Assembly (NCBI GenBank): GCA_000469685.2
Contig: LS997566.1
Span: 13,477,618-13,541,617, forward strand
Direction of reading: 5' to 3'
DNA length: 64,000 bases
DNA from: Haemonchus contortus
Lineage: Eukaryota > Nematoda > Chromadorea > Rhabditida > Trichostrongylidae
Shown here piece by piece: positions 21,388 to 32,100 of this stretch. Under the pieces are notes generated by a model. That model ran no database searches, was not told the DNA's origin, and saw nothing but the letters and a program-made list of their open reading frames with translations. The stretch's first letter is position 1; each line of letters opens with the position of its first letter. The position numbers and the translations under genes are program-made.

Positions 21388-24207
21388 ATGAGATGTTTTC
21401 TATTTAATGCAAGGAGTTTGGTTAATAAGATACACCATTTACAATTCTTTTTAGACACGCATACCCCAGACCTTGTTTTTATCACAGAGACATGGCTATC
21501 ATCGAAAATATCTAGCTCTGAACTCCTTGGAAATCGCCCCTACATCATTTTTCGTTTTGATCGTAAAGATAAGAAAGGGGGAGGAGTTTGTTGTATAGCT
21601 AGAAATTTTTTCATCTTAGCCAATGTTACCACCCCAAGCCTTCTCAACTCTGAACTTCTCTGCCTTGATGGATTTGATAGGTCTTCCAGTGCGATGTTTA
21701 GGATATTACTGATCTATCGCCCACCTAATTGCTCTACAGAAGATGACAGTAGACTTATTGATGCTTTGTTTGATCTTTGTAGTTTTAACAAGCACTTAAT
21801 TGTTTTGGGAGACCTTAACGCTGATATTGATTGGAGGAGAGGCAGAGCTAAGAATTCGGCCGCTAATAGGTTTCTGGAATTCTTTAAATGCTGTGGCTTA
21901 ATTCAACATGTAAAAATGCCCACACGTGGAAAGTCTATTCTGGACATAATCTTATCAAATGCTCCTATTGTTAAGAACGTCTCGGTGATTCCGCCTTTTG
22001 CAGCATCCGATCACAGTATAATAGTATTTGAAGTCCTTATTTCTTCGCCTTCACCAAGCATACTTCCACTACCGAATTTTCACAAAGCAGATTACTCTGC
22101 GTTGTCGAAATATTTTTCTTCTATTGATTGGTGGGGCGCTTTTGATGGCTACAATTCTGTTGATGACATTTACAAAAGGTTTTGTCGCATTGTCTATGCA
22201 GGTTTAGCTGAGTATGTACCTTTTCAGTCCATGACGGTCCCAGTAATACGATATCCGAAACATATCAAAAATTTATTAGCTCAAAAATCTCGGCTCTATG
22301 ATAGGTTACAGGATTATCCGCTACTGATTTTTCAGTACAAAAAAGTTTGCCAGGAGCTTGATCATCATCTGAGGAGATTTTTAGCCTATAAAGAAAAGCG
22401 AGCCACTGATAACTCTCGAAAGAAAGCTCTTTTTGCATTGATCAAGTATAAGATTAAACCACGTCCATATATACCTTTACTTCAAGATGAAAATGGCAGA
22501 AAGTTTTTGGCTGATCCTCAAAAAGCAGAAGCCCTTGCGCAGTTCTTTTCTTCTGTTTTCACCCCAAAATCGGATGCCAACTCTGCAGTGGCTCCTATGC
22601 GCTGTACGTGCTCGAGTTCTGTCATTCACTGCGTGATAACTTCTCAAGAAGTGCGTAGAGTATTGAAATCGCTGAACTGTTCTACTTCGGTACCTTACGA
22701 CGGTATTCCTCAAATTGTTTATAAGAACTGCGCCACCTCGCTGAGTGAACCTATATGTATGATACTTAACGTATCGCTGATGTATAGTGAGGTCCCGTCC
22801 TGCTGGAAGGAATCTGTCATCACAGCTATACCCAAAATACCTGAACCGAAACTAGTTTCCTCTTTCCGACCTATAAGTATTACCGCGCCACCAGTTAAAG
22901 TCCTGGAAAGAATCTTACGTGATAAAATTGCATCGAATCTAATGAAAAACAAACTTATACCTATGGAACAACATGGTTTCATTAGCAGTGCTTCCACAGT
23001 TACACTTATGGCAGATTGCGTATTTGATTGGAATCTTGCTATGAATGAGGGGAAGGGTGTAGATATCATCTACTTCGATTTGACAAAGGCTTTCGATAAA
23101 GTGAGTCATGAAAAGTTACTTCTCAAACTTCAACAGTTAGGGATTGAATGCAACATTCTTAGCTGGATTCAGTCTTACTTGGAGGATAGGCATATGTGCG
23201 TCAGGGTAGGTAACAGCTTTTCACAGAGGTTTCATTGCTCTAGCGGAGTCCCACAAGGTGGTGTGTTGTCTCCCTTGTTATTTGTGGCGTACACATACGA
23301 CTTACCTTCATATCTATACACTCATCCTTCGATCAAAATAAAAATGTATGCCGATGACATTAAAGTATATGGTGTTTACAGCAATGATAATCATTGTCAA
23401 ATACATCAAGCTTTGACCCAGTCTATTCGCAATATGATGGATTGGGCTACTGCTTGGGGAATACCTGTAAACTTCACGAAAACATCTGTACTTCATTTAG
23501 GTAAAGCCATAATCGAACCATACATAGTCGACAACATTTCACTAAATACTTCATATGAAGTTCGTGACCTTGGGTTTCTTATCAATTCCAACTTGGACTT
23601 TTCTCACCACATCGATGTAATCGTTCGAAAAGCATACGCAACACTTTTCGCCATTTTTAGAAATGTTCTATGTAACGATGTTTCAATTTTGATAAGGCTC
23701 TATAAGGCATACGTTGTTCCCATACTCGAGTACGGTTCACAGATATGGAACCCTCATACCAAGAAACTTCAAGCAAAAATTGAGAAAGTTCAGCAAACTT
23801 TCACGAGAATATTAATGTATAAATGTTTTCCTGACCCAACATACCCACGATCTTTACCGACCTACGATGACCGCCTGCATCGTTTCAATCTTAAAACATT
23901 GTTGTACAGAAGAGTATTCAATGATATAGTATTCTGTTTTAAAACGCTGAGAGGTGAACTCAAGCTACGTCCGAGCAAGTACTGGATAATCAGACCGTGT
24001 AGAGGTCGTACCACTTCGCTATCACTACAATGCCCTAAACTGAGCGGTAATCATAAGGGCTGTGTGTTTCATTCGCTTTTCTTCCGAGGAGCCAGATGGC
24101 TTCAAATGTTACCATTAGACCTGCAAAAGGCGCGAAGTACCGATGCGTTCAAAAAGAAATTGAGGAAGATAGACCTTCTTGCGTCGTTAGGCATACAAGA
24201 TTTCTAG
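21388..24207 (+). CDS. LINE ORF2: endonuclease and reverse transcriptase
   Basis: A 939-residue open frame. Residues 1-220 form an exonuclease-endonuclease-phosphatase domain: NARSLVNK, ITETWL with the catalytic Glu at about 34, LGDLNADIDW, and ASDHSIIVFE near the end. This domain nicks target DNA. The reverse transcriptase spans about 430-760: FRPISI, IYFDLTKAFDKV with Asp at 564, GVPQGGVLSPLLF, and the active site YADD at 654-657. The C-terminal stretch includes ILEYGSQIWNPH, conserved in CR1/Jockey-type enzymes. No stops or shifts interrupt it and all key residues visible by eye are present, so the enzyme may be functional. There is no RNase H or restriction-like endonuclease domain. Confidence 0.9.
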   Translation: MRCFLFNARSLVNKIHHLQFFLDTHTPDLVFITETWLSSKISSSELLGNRPYIIFRFDRKDKKGGGVCCIARNFFILANVTTPSLLNSELLCLDGFDRSSSAMFRILLIYRPPNCSTEDDSRLIDALFDLCSFNKHLIVLGDLNADIDWRRGRAKNSAANRFLEFFKCCGLIQHVKMPTRGKSILDIILSNAPIVKNVSVIPPFAASDHSIIVFEVLISSPSPSILPLPNFHKADYSALSKYFSSIDWWGAFDGYNSVDDIYKRFCRIVYAGLAEYVPFQSMTVPVIRYPKHIKNLLAQKSRLYDRLQDYPLLIFQYKKVCQELDHHLRRFLAYKEKRATDNSRKKALFALIKYKIKPRPYIPLLQDENGRKFLADPQKAEALAQFFSSVFTPKSDANSAVAPMRCTCSSSVIHCVITSQEVRRVLKSLNCSTSVPYDGIPQIVYKNCATSLSEPICMILNVSLMYSEVPSCWKESVITAIPKIPEPKLVSSFRPISITAPPVKVLERILRDKIASNLMKNKLIPMEQHGFISSASTVTLMADCVFDWNLAMNEGKGVDIIYFDLTKAFDKVSHEKLLLKLQQLGIECNILSWIQSYLEDRHMCVRVGNSFSQRFHCSSGVPQGGVLSPLLFVAYTYDLPSYLYTHPSIKIKMYADDIKVYGVYSNDNHCQIHQALTQSIRNMMDWATAWGIPVNFTKTSVLHLGKAIIEPYIVDNISLNTSYEVRDLGFLINSNLDFSHHIDVIVRKAYATLFAIFRNVLCNDVSILIRLYKAYVVPILEYGSQIWNPHTKKLQAKIEKVQQTFTRILMYKCFPDPTYPRSLPTYDDRLHRFNLKTLLYRRVFNDIVFCFKTLRGELKLRPSKYWIIRPCRGRTTSLSLQCPKLSGNHKGCVFHSLFFRGARWLQMLPLDLQKARSTDAFKKKLRKIDLLASLGIQDF

Positions 24208-24611
24208 ACGTGTATAGCCAAAAGAATATCCACTTATGGGTATGATTTTCTTAATGTGCGTTTTTTTGACTTTTTCTGCTGTTTAAATTTGTAACTGGTT
24301 TCATTTTCTTGCTTGCTACTGTAGCGCACCTTCGTGTGTATTTTGAATAAATAAATAAATAAATAAATAAATAACGCTTTGTCAGAGCACCTTTTGTGCA
24401 TAGGGTAAGGCGAGGGAACCGAAAGCAGCCGTGGAATAGCTCGACATTTCGCAAAAGAAAGCAATTTCTACACGATGAACTCGAGTGCTCCATCACATGA
24501 TGGAACACACCAGTTTGCAAAGTGAGTGCAACCCATCAATATACTTTGAAAATTCGATAAAGTTATCAGATTTTGCGATCGGAGCGGTTCTCGGCACGAA
24601 TGCGATATTTA

Positions 24612-25349
24612 TCAGGTAACCAAAAAAGTTCGTGCGGTTTTGCAAGTGGGTGAACAAATATATAAAAAAAGGTTCAATGAAAGTTTATTCTGAAAAATAG
24701 TCTCCTTTGGCAAGAATGACTTCCCCTCATCGTGAAACAAGCTGGTATATTCCATTTTCCATATTCCATTTTTGTGAAGGTCTAGAGTTTGGGAGCTAAA
24801 AATTGATTTAGCTCCTTTTCGATGTCCAAGGCCAAAAACAGTAGATAGTCGATTGGGGCAAGATCTGGTGAGTACGGAGGGTGAAGCAGAATCTCCCATT
24901 GTTCTAAAACAGGCGCGAATTATCTCATACTCACACAGCCATACTTGTTTAGAGGTCCTTGGGTGTGGTGCGTTAGGAACGAAATGGTCGCGTCTCGGTG
25001 AGAGGGGCGTCGCTGGCGAAGGAGTGTTGCAGGATGCAGCAGTAGGTAAGAAATAGAAGAACCAAAGTACTAATAACAGGGTTATGCATAAAATAATGAT
25101 CACACATCGGCAAATCGATTACCCAAAATCGTTCCTAACGTCCGTTTCCCAGAGGTCCTTGTGTACAGCCGAGGAACGCCAGGAGATGTGGAGGTTTATC
25201 GGAAAACCGAACTTGACAAAATAAAAACCTCTGTGTACTAGTCAGGCATAGCTACGTACCTACTGTTTTGCAAAGTCTCTGATAGCATATCTTATTGACA
25301 TAGAAATAATCAATTAAAAAAAACCACACGAACTTCCTTGGTTGCCTAA
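24612..25349 (-). mobile_element. mariner remnant containing a nested SINE
   Basis: The ends (GGTAACCAAAAAAGTTCGTG and its reverse complement with changes near 25,325-25,348) are inverted and flanked by TA. The minus strand at 24,780-24,890 reads HPPYSPDLAPIDYLLFLALD, the hallmark region around the last catalytic Asp of mariner transposase. The frame is then broken. A SINE inserted at 24,961 interrupts the element. Confidence 0.75.
24961..25150 (+). mobile_element. SINE family D, copy 2
   Basis: It sits inside the mariner remnant and is bordered by direct copies of AGAGGTCCTT(G) at 24,951 and 25,151, a 10-11 bp target-site duplication. It shares its body with 9,187-9,480. This proves that family D is a mobile unit and that it arrived after the mariner. 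Confidence 0.75.
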
Positions 25350-25491
25350 TAGCTTGAATGTTTTCGCTGGTACGATGTTTGTAAGAGGCCGACGCTTGTT
25401 GTAACAGGCCGGTTCTAAGAGACCCTATTGATATAATCTATTACTCTGTTTGTACAGCGACAAAGTTTCATTGCAGGAAATAGGGTTAGCA

Positions 25492-26182
25492 ATGGCGCTT
25501 TACTTTTCGATTCCTTTACTGCTGGTACGTGGTTTTCTCAATTTTGCTTGACGAGTTCTGTAAAGCTAGCGCGAGAAATAGTTCAGGTTGCCTTGTTACT
25601 GATGTGTTCGGCTATTGTGAGCGTTTCCAGCGCTGCTGTTGAACAAAAGTCTTCTGGAAACAATAGGTGAGTTTATGTCGACAGCTATCAGTGCTGCTGA
25701 AGGAGTAGTAGTTAGCACGAGAAATGGGCACAGCCAAAGAAAGGGTAACTGCGCAGCGAAAATGAGAATGAAATGGATTTCTGACAAATTCAAAAGATAT
25801 TCGCAATTCAGTTCTGCTTCCAGCTTTAACTCTTTTTCCCACCATGTCTCACATAGAGGCTTGGTGAACGATAAAAATGGTTAGTGAGGTCTCCTTCTAT
25901 GGTAGATCTGTAGAACTTGAGGAAAGCACATGTGACAACGTTTGGTCGAAAAACAGCTTCGACAGGGGGTCTTTTTCGCCAAGTAAATATTTTTTTACAC
26001 CCACTTCTTTCCACTCAGATAGCCTTATCAACCAGTCTCATAAATAGTGCTAACCGCCTTTATCACAGTGCCTTTGTCGAGATTGGATTTTTCATTTTGA
26101 AATAATTGTAAGGAAGACGATCATTTCTCATGTCTCTTTCTTCAGGAGCATCGAAACGAGGCATGGTTTCTATTGCTGCTGA
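25492..26182 (+). CDS. small secreted CC-tail peptide, copy 2
   Basis: Paralogue of the gene at 17.4 kb, of unrecognised family. The exons are 25492-25524, 25587-25666 and 26146-26182, again 33, 80 and 37 nt with phase 0 and phase 2 introns. It encodes 49 residues: a signal peptide (MALYFSIPLLLVALLLMCSA), a short Ser/Ala/Asn-rich spacer, and the tail SIETRHGFYCC before TGA. There are no dibasic cleavage sites. If the signal is removed after about residue 28, the secreted product would be about 20 residues with two adjacent C-terminal cysteines. It lies about 3 kb beyond the ryanodine receptor stop, in convergent orientation. A TTGCAG just upstream of the ATG may accept a spliced leader. Conservation of length, phase and the HGF(Y/D)CC ending between copies is the main evidence. 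Confidence 0.6.
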
Positions 26183-26773
26183 GTACAAAGTTTTTATCCT
26201 CCACTACTATTCTGGTTACAAATGATATGTCAATTCCACGCTCATGTTTTGACGTTCAGCTAACGATTATCGGCTAGACTTTACGATAAATTTTCTGCAT
26301 TTTTCGGAGAACAGTCATATTCAATGCTTGATTTTCATTATGTAAATCTTAGAACATTGTATTCATTTAAAAAGAAATAAAGTCTCTAGACAAGTGTGTA
26401 GTAGACAGGGCACTGACCGCAACTAAAAATACAGGCTATTTTCCGGCGCGTGTCGCTTGCCCATTGCCAAAAATGGTAGATACTTATATCACTACTGCTT
26501 GCTTCAATAATACATGTGTAACACTTTATTTTACGTTCTTAGTGTCTACCTGTTATTCTTTAATGTCTTATTGATTGTGTTATGAGGAGTCTGTTGTTCC
26601 TAGGCTCTTCACTCTTATAGACACCTTCAGCAGTCGAGCGTCATCTCGGTAGGGCATAGCTGTTCAACTAATGCCGTAATAGGGTACTTTTAACCCTCGC
26701 ATGAAAAGAAACTTTCTATTCCAGCAGTAGAGTAGACCAAAAACATGTTTTCTTTGGAAGAAAAAAAAACATA

Positions 26774-27349
26774 TTAGGTCGATGCATAATTATTGCGGTT
26801 TTTTTCAGCAAATTTTACTTGAAGAAGCAATAGGAATATCCAGCAAGGATATGTTCGAATAGTTGTTCCAGTACATATCCACCATCTACGTCAAGCACTG
26901 CCTCCCATTGGCTAGGCGGTCGGATTCCACAGACGAAGAAGTTTCGATTCTTGGAGGCGATCACGCCTTGACGTTGGCCATCATGCCATCCACTTCGTCG
27001 AAAGTCCTGTTCATTAACAAATTTTTCAGTGTCGATTGAAGTGATTACTCATAGGAGTTTCTTTTGGTGAATAGGGCGACCGTAGAAGCAAACTCCAGTT
27101 TTTATCCGGCTTTGGCTGACTGTTCCATCGTCGAGAAGTTCGATGAGATCACGTTATGAGTTTGCCGCCTTCCAACATTTCTCGAAGTAATAGAGCACAA
27201 TGTGGCGTATATGAAGATGACTCTCTAGACATATTCCTGTTGAAGAAAGCGAGAAGATTATTTCTACAAAAATCCCGAATTCAAAAGTTTGATTTCATCA
27301 AGAGAAAAGAAGCCGCGAAAAAATCCGCAATAATTATGCATCAACCTAA
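26774..27349 (-). mobile_element. internally deleted mariner, copy B
   Basis: Same element as 16,810-17,381 in the opposite orientation: ends TTAGGTCGATGCATAAT and ATTATGCATCAACCTAA, flanked by TA. The minus strand carries the same transposase C-terminal segment (FFVCGIRPP equivalent). Length is 576 bp. Confidence 0.8.
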
Positions 27350-27635
27350 TATTTTTAGCCTTTTGGGGTCATGTCAGAACAAGTTTTCCGCCTTCTGGCA
27401 ACACATTTGGCAGTGGGCCAAGAGCCGCGCACGCGACATGCGCCGGACATCCTCTACATATTTAGATAAGATCAACTGTATTGGCTTCAACATATGGGCA
27501 TTGCGATAGCTGTGTAATTTGTCTCTTGTGCAAGTCTACGCAACCTAGTCCACTGAATGATATCTTATGCCAAACTCATGCCAATCCGATACAATCCGGT
27601 CCGATACATTCATGCCTACATAACTATCAAAACTA

Positions 27636-28515
27636 TTAGGTTGGCAAATAAGTCCTGCGACAAAATAGAGACCTTTTTTAAATCATTTCTAAATTTTTTC
27701 ATATAAATCAATTTTCGGAAAAATATTTACCATAGCAGTCAACAACCTTCTTATATTCTTTGAGCCAATCACTGATGCCATCTGCTCAGGAGTGAGGGAG
27801 CTGTGACTCAAAGAAGTAATTGACTGCCGTTTTTGGATCACATTAAGTTACGCATTTCTTTTCCACAACGGGTTGCTCAAAAAGGCGGAGCACTTCGTAG
27901 TTAAAAGGGGGAACACTCCGCAAGTACGACTGATGAGTAACCTGGAACCAAGCGGGATCGGTGAACTTTTGACGTGGGTCTAAAGCGAATTTTCGACCTG
28001 CGTTGTCCCTCTGTAGGGACCTGATTTACGGTTTGATCGTGCTTCTCTAACCCCGTTGGCCAAGTAAAGGGGATCATAGGGGCAAGCGATAGCTGTATCC
28101 ATCTAGTCTGCGTTCAGCAACCCATGGTGGATGGATTCCTTCAACCTCCCTTAAATTAAGGAAGGATGCTTGCGTCACCCCAAAGGCTAGTATCTCCTGC
28201 AGTGAAGCGATCCAACCGATAGTTGACCGTCGATCGGTGAGCAGTGCCAGCATTGAACAGATTGCTGATATTTCGAGCCGCTACACCCGCGTTTTTTCCT
28301 TGGTGTGCTTGGTAGAAGGTGATGATACAAATCGGGTGTTGTCAATTCATTGACCGTAATGCTGCAAAAGCCCACACGCGTGCCCTTATTTACTCATGTG
28401 TTGATTACCCGGGGAACGTCCTACAAGTTTATCACCCTTGCTACCGTGTTCACTCTGTTGATACAAATTTTCAAAGCTTCAAATTTTTTGTCGCAGGACT
28501 TATTTGCCAACCTAA
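27636..28515 (-). mobile_element. mariner-family element with long perfect terminal repeats
   Basis: The two ends are perfect inverted copies of about 30 bp starting TTAGGTTGGCAAATAAGTCC, each beside TA. The minus strand at 27,725-27,850 encodes a transposase C-terminus (DWLKEYKKVVDCYGKYFSEN, then a stop). The remaining interior does not read as transposase, so the copy is non-autonomous. Perfect ends suggest recent activity. Confidence 0.8.
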
Positions 28516-28852
28516 TATATATCGATGAGTCATGTAACTTTGACAGGTATTTGAACAAAGGGCATTCGATGACTACCTATAGACGTGAAATTTCGAGCTC
28601 GTGAGCTCGTACTTAGCCTCCGCGTGTCTGCATCTAGGAGAGAAGGCGTCCACATGCTACCTTAACGTTGACAGGAAGTATTCAATTGGGATGGTGGATA
28701 CACTTGATCCTATATACTTTTGTTGTTTTTCTCTGGGTCTATCTGCTCCCCGTACATTGGTGAAGTTTCATATTGAAGATGGAGCAGAACCTATCTGCCA
28801 ACCTGAAGCTTAACCTTTCAACATCAACAATCAACAATATGTTCGAAAATAT

Positions 28853-28858
28853 TTTATT
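28853..28858 (-). promoter_or_regulatory. candidate polyadenylation signal of the receptor gene
   Basis: AATAAA on the minus strand, about 310 nt after the ryanodine receptor stop codon. It is the nearest perfect match I noticed; use of the site is inference. Confidence 0.35.
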
Positions 28859-29164
28859 ACCACCCACGAAAATATATAAAGGCACGCCGTGGTAGTTATA
28901 CTTAAAGCTTTGTTCGTTCTTTCTTTGGGAAGAGCACAAGTATGATTGAGCGAAGGGTTGAGCAAACAAGGAAATATACCGATAGTGATTAACTCGGCTG
29001 TGCTAGACTAGTACAATTCCACGCCAAGGAGTTAGATACATATTCAAGTAATATGATAACAATAGTTTCTCGTATAAATTACCGGACTAGAATGAAAGAT
29101 TATGATTCCTAGATACTAGTGAGAATTAAATCCTAACTAGTCTACTTTTGTTTTCATTGGATGC

Positions 29165-32100
29165 TTACGACTGCAACAGTTGATCTTCATACTGTTTCAC
29201 GAAGCACTCTCCAACTGGGAAGAAGTCCCAGTCTCTGAAATAGACCATAATTAATATGATTTAAGTAGGTTGGTAAAGGTACAAAAAGGTCCATAACATC
29301 AGCCATAATGGGAATCCGCTATTTATGCTTGCCGATTTTGGCTTATTTACACTTTCCATTGGCTTCTATCCTCGAGGGATCTTTATATGGGCAAAGTGGG
29401 ACGAAAAGCAGCAAATAACAACAAAACACTTAGCAAACCATCATATTGCTTAATTTACAAGAGATCTGCTGCAAAACCACTTCAATAGAGCTTGAATCAT
29501 AGAGCTAACAATGCTTCGCCAATACGGTGATCGCGTTTCTCAGGGACGTCAGTGTCACATATCGTCTTGATAAGATGCTGGCCGTCAGCCTAATACAGGC
29601 TATTTAGCACTTACAATCAGACGGGAGGGCTTGGCTGGCTGGGTATTAATCAGGGTCGTGATTCCGAGCTTAGGAGTTGCCACTCTATTCTGATAAGGTA
29701 ACTCTATGATATGAAATCTGAAAGGGAATATTACGATTATGAAAAGGAATTGATGGGAAGCACTTATTTGGTGTAATAGAGGATTTTTTGGGAGATGTTA
29801 GATAGATGGATCACAAGTTAATTGTTTATGATGCAGCTAGCAAACCTCTTTGTGCATGAACATGATGAGGAAAAGAGAGGATTAGCGACGATCCGCCTAA
29901 CGCAGTCAGGGATGGAGAGGGAAGGGGAGGTTTTCGCAAGAGTAGAAAGCTGTACTAGAATTATTACTGAAGGAACCCAAGCCTTCAATGCCAGTTGAAA
30001 GCTTGTTCGACACCAAGAAAAGAGTATGCTGTAAACGAAGATGGTATTTTGCTTCTTTTCAGGTGCATTGAGATACACAACAACGGCAACTAGCTCTACT
30101 TTTGAACTTTAATTAATTGAATAAACGGCCCGGACAAGTTGCCCAATAAGTTGCCTCGTATGGGGGCGTATGGGTACCGAGGCAACATGTAATCCTACTC
30201 ACCTATTGTCGTACTTTTCTCGTACATACGTTTCTTGACCTGTGTATTCGGTGTCGTCTTTATTGACTAAGTGTTGCAAGAAGAATCTGAAAACTGAATT
30301 TAAAATTTCTGTCATGATTTCCTAAAGGCATATGAGCTACCCTTGAAAGAACAGATGCATGTGTTCCTGCCATTATTAATGTAAAAAGGAATTCGGAATA
30401 TGACCACAAATAGTCAACAAAGAAGTAAATGTCTAGCGATTTCAGACTGTGGTTTCAAAAAACGAGTTCCTTGAGGCTCTAGGCTTGTTCAAATCTGCAC
30501 TCATGCTTGAGCTCAATTTGATTCTATACGTATTTTAGACGTGGACCTCGCCCCGACCTCAAGCTTGCTCCTGGGGATAGTGAAGACGTTTAATCTCAAC
30601 AAAAATCTGGTTAATGTTTCAGGTCAAGGAATGAGTCTTTCCCATGAGATATGTAAACAAGCACAGAAAGCACATGCACCCCGTCATTTCCAGAGGTATT
30701 AAAAGAGCCTTGAACTCACAAGTAATTAGCGAAGTTATGTTCCTTGGTTGTATGAATCTCAAAGCCTCTCGGCATTCGATCAAATGTCTCCTTGCCAATG
30801 TCGCAAATGAAACAAGATGATTCAAGCTTCTCCGTTGCTGATTCCTGCTGGTCTCGAAGCTCACCGAAAGCGTCGATGATCAAACCTGTAAGAATAATGC
30901 TTCACATCAACTTTTACGAAGAAGTCTCCGGGCACTGGAACAAATATAAATGGGAGAGGCAAAGTACTTTAGAACAAGTTCAGCGTATAGGTCACCGATT
31001 TTCTCTGCTGTTCTCTCTCCATCAAAATCTATTCAGGAGAAAAAGTAAGTGAAAGTGAGTTGTAAAGCTGAGCATGATCACTTTCCCCTCGAATGTGAGT
31101 CAACGAACTCAATGTATACCAAACGTTCTTTTTAGTTTGTTTTGTAGTTAGTTTTGTGCCCCGTCAACCTTACTGAGAGCTCATGTTGTACAACCCTCCC
31201 CTTTCTTTGGCGATTAGACTTCTATCTAATCTAAGGGTCAGAATAAAATAAGTGAAGCAGAAACCACTGCGGTACCTTGCATGATTGCAAGAAGGATGAC
31301 GATGACGAAGAAGAAGAATGATATGTCGTAAAACATTCGTGGATATTCAAGCTCGTCACCATATGGTGATTCCAATTCGTCTCCAATACCACCACCAGCT
31401 CGGACACCGGCATAGAAGTGATAGATGAAGCACTAGAAAGCGTAAGTTAATGAACAAGTAGAAGAAGAACACCTTAGTCTAGAAACCGACAGCTTCAAAA
31501 TAAGTTTGTAGCACATGGCTTTGTAACTTAGGAGAATTTCAGATATAGACTTATTTCTGACCGCTACATGGTCATGCTTCAGTGTTACTGTAACATTTCT
31601 GTCCCCCTTTGATGGGTTTTCCTACGAGAAGAGGAAAGCAAATCCTTCTTGACCGTTTATGCCTATGTTTGTGGATCTCAATGACGAAAAAAATGGTAAA
31701 ATAATGCAAAATGATATTATACCGTAAGCATATTGTGGCATTTTCGATCCGGTTCCTCTCCGTCTTCACCTTCCTGGACATAGAATTTTCGGAAGAAGTT
31801 GAATGCGATCACAGTGTACAGATACACAACTACCAACGTCATCATGATGGTGAGGATCAACTGAAGAGAAACCAGCATCAATTAATTTCTAACGAGGTAT
31901 GTACAGATTCTTAAAATGCACCAACCTCTTATGGTTGGTGCATTTTAAGAAACTAGTAAAAATTCACAAACAGGTCTACAGTATCACATAGTTCCTATGT
32001 TCTCCACTGTTCGATGTGCCCTGAGGAGATAAATAACTACAAAAAAAGAGGAGGGACTGGAATTAGAAAGGGGTATGGCACTGGAGACCTCCCTCCGACA

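Larger units (their letters stand above)
20290..24376 (+). mobile_element. full-length non-LTR retrotransposon (CR1/Jockey superfamily)
   Basis: Two consecutive open reading frames, 23 nt apart, encode a nucleic-acid-binding-type ORF1 and an endonuclease-reverse transcriptase ORF2. Two near-copies of a roughly 70-bp unit lie upstream. The element ends in a perfect ATAA tetranucleotide run after 24,345. The tail is a short tandem repeat rather than poly-A, as in the CR1/L2 group. The 5' limit is uncertain. No frame disruption was seen, so the copy could be recent. Confidence 0.8.

Noticed and set aside
24612..25103. 163-codon open frame on the minus strand
   Set aside because: It is a chimera of mariner remnant and inserted SINE read in a non-native frame. 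The transposase motif lies in a different frame.
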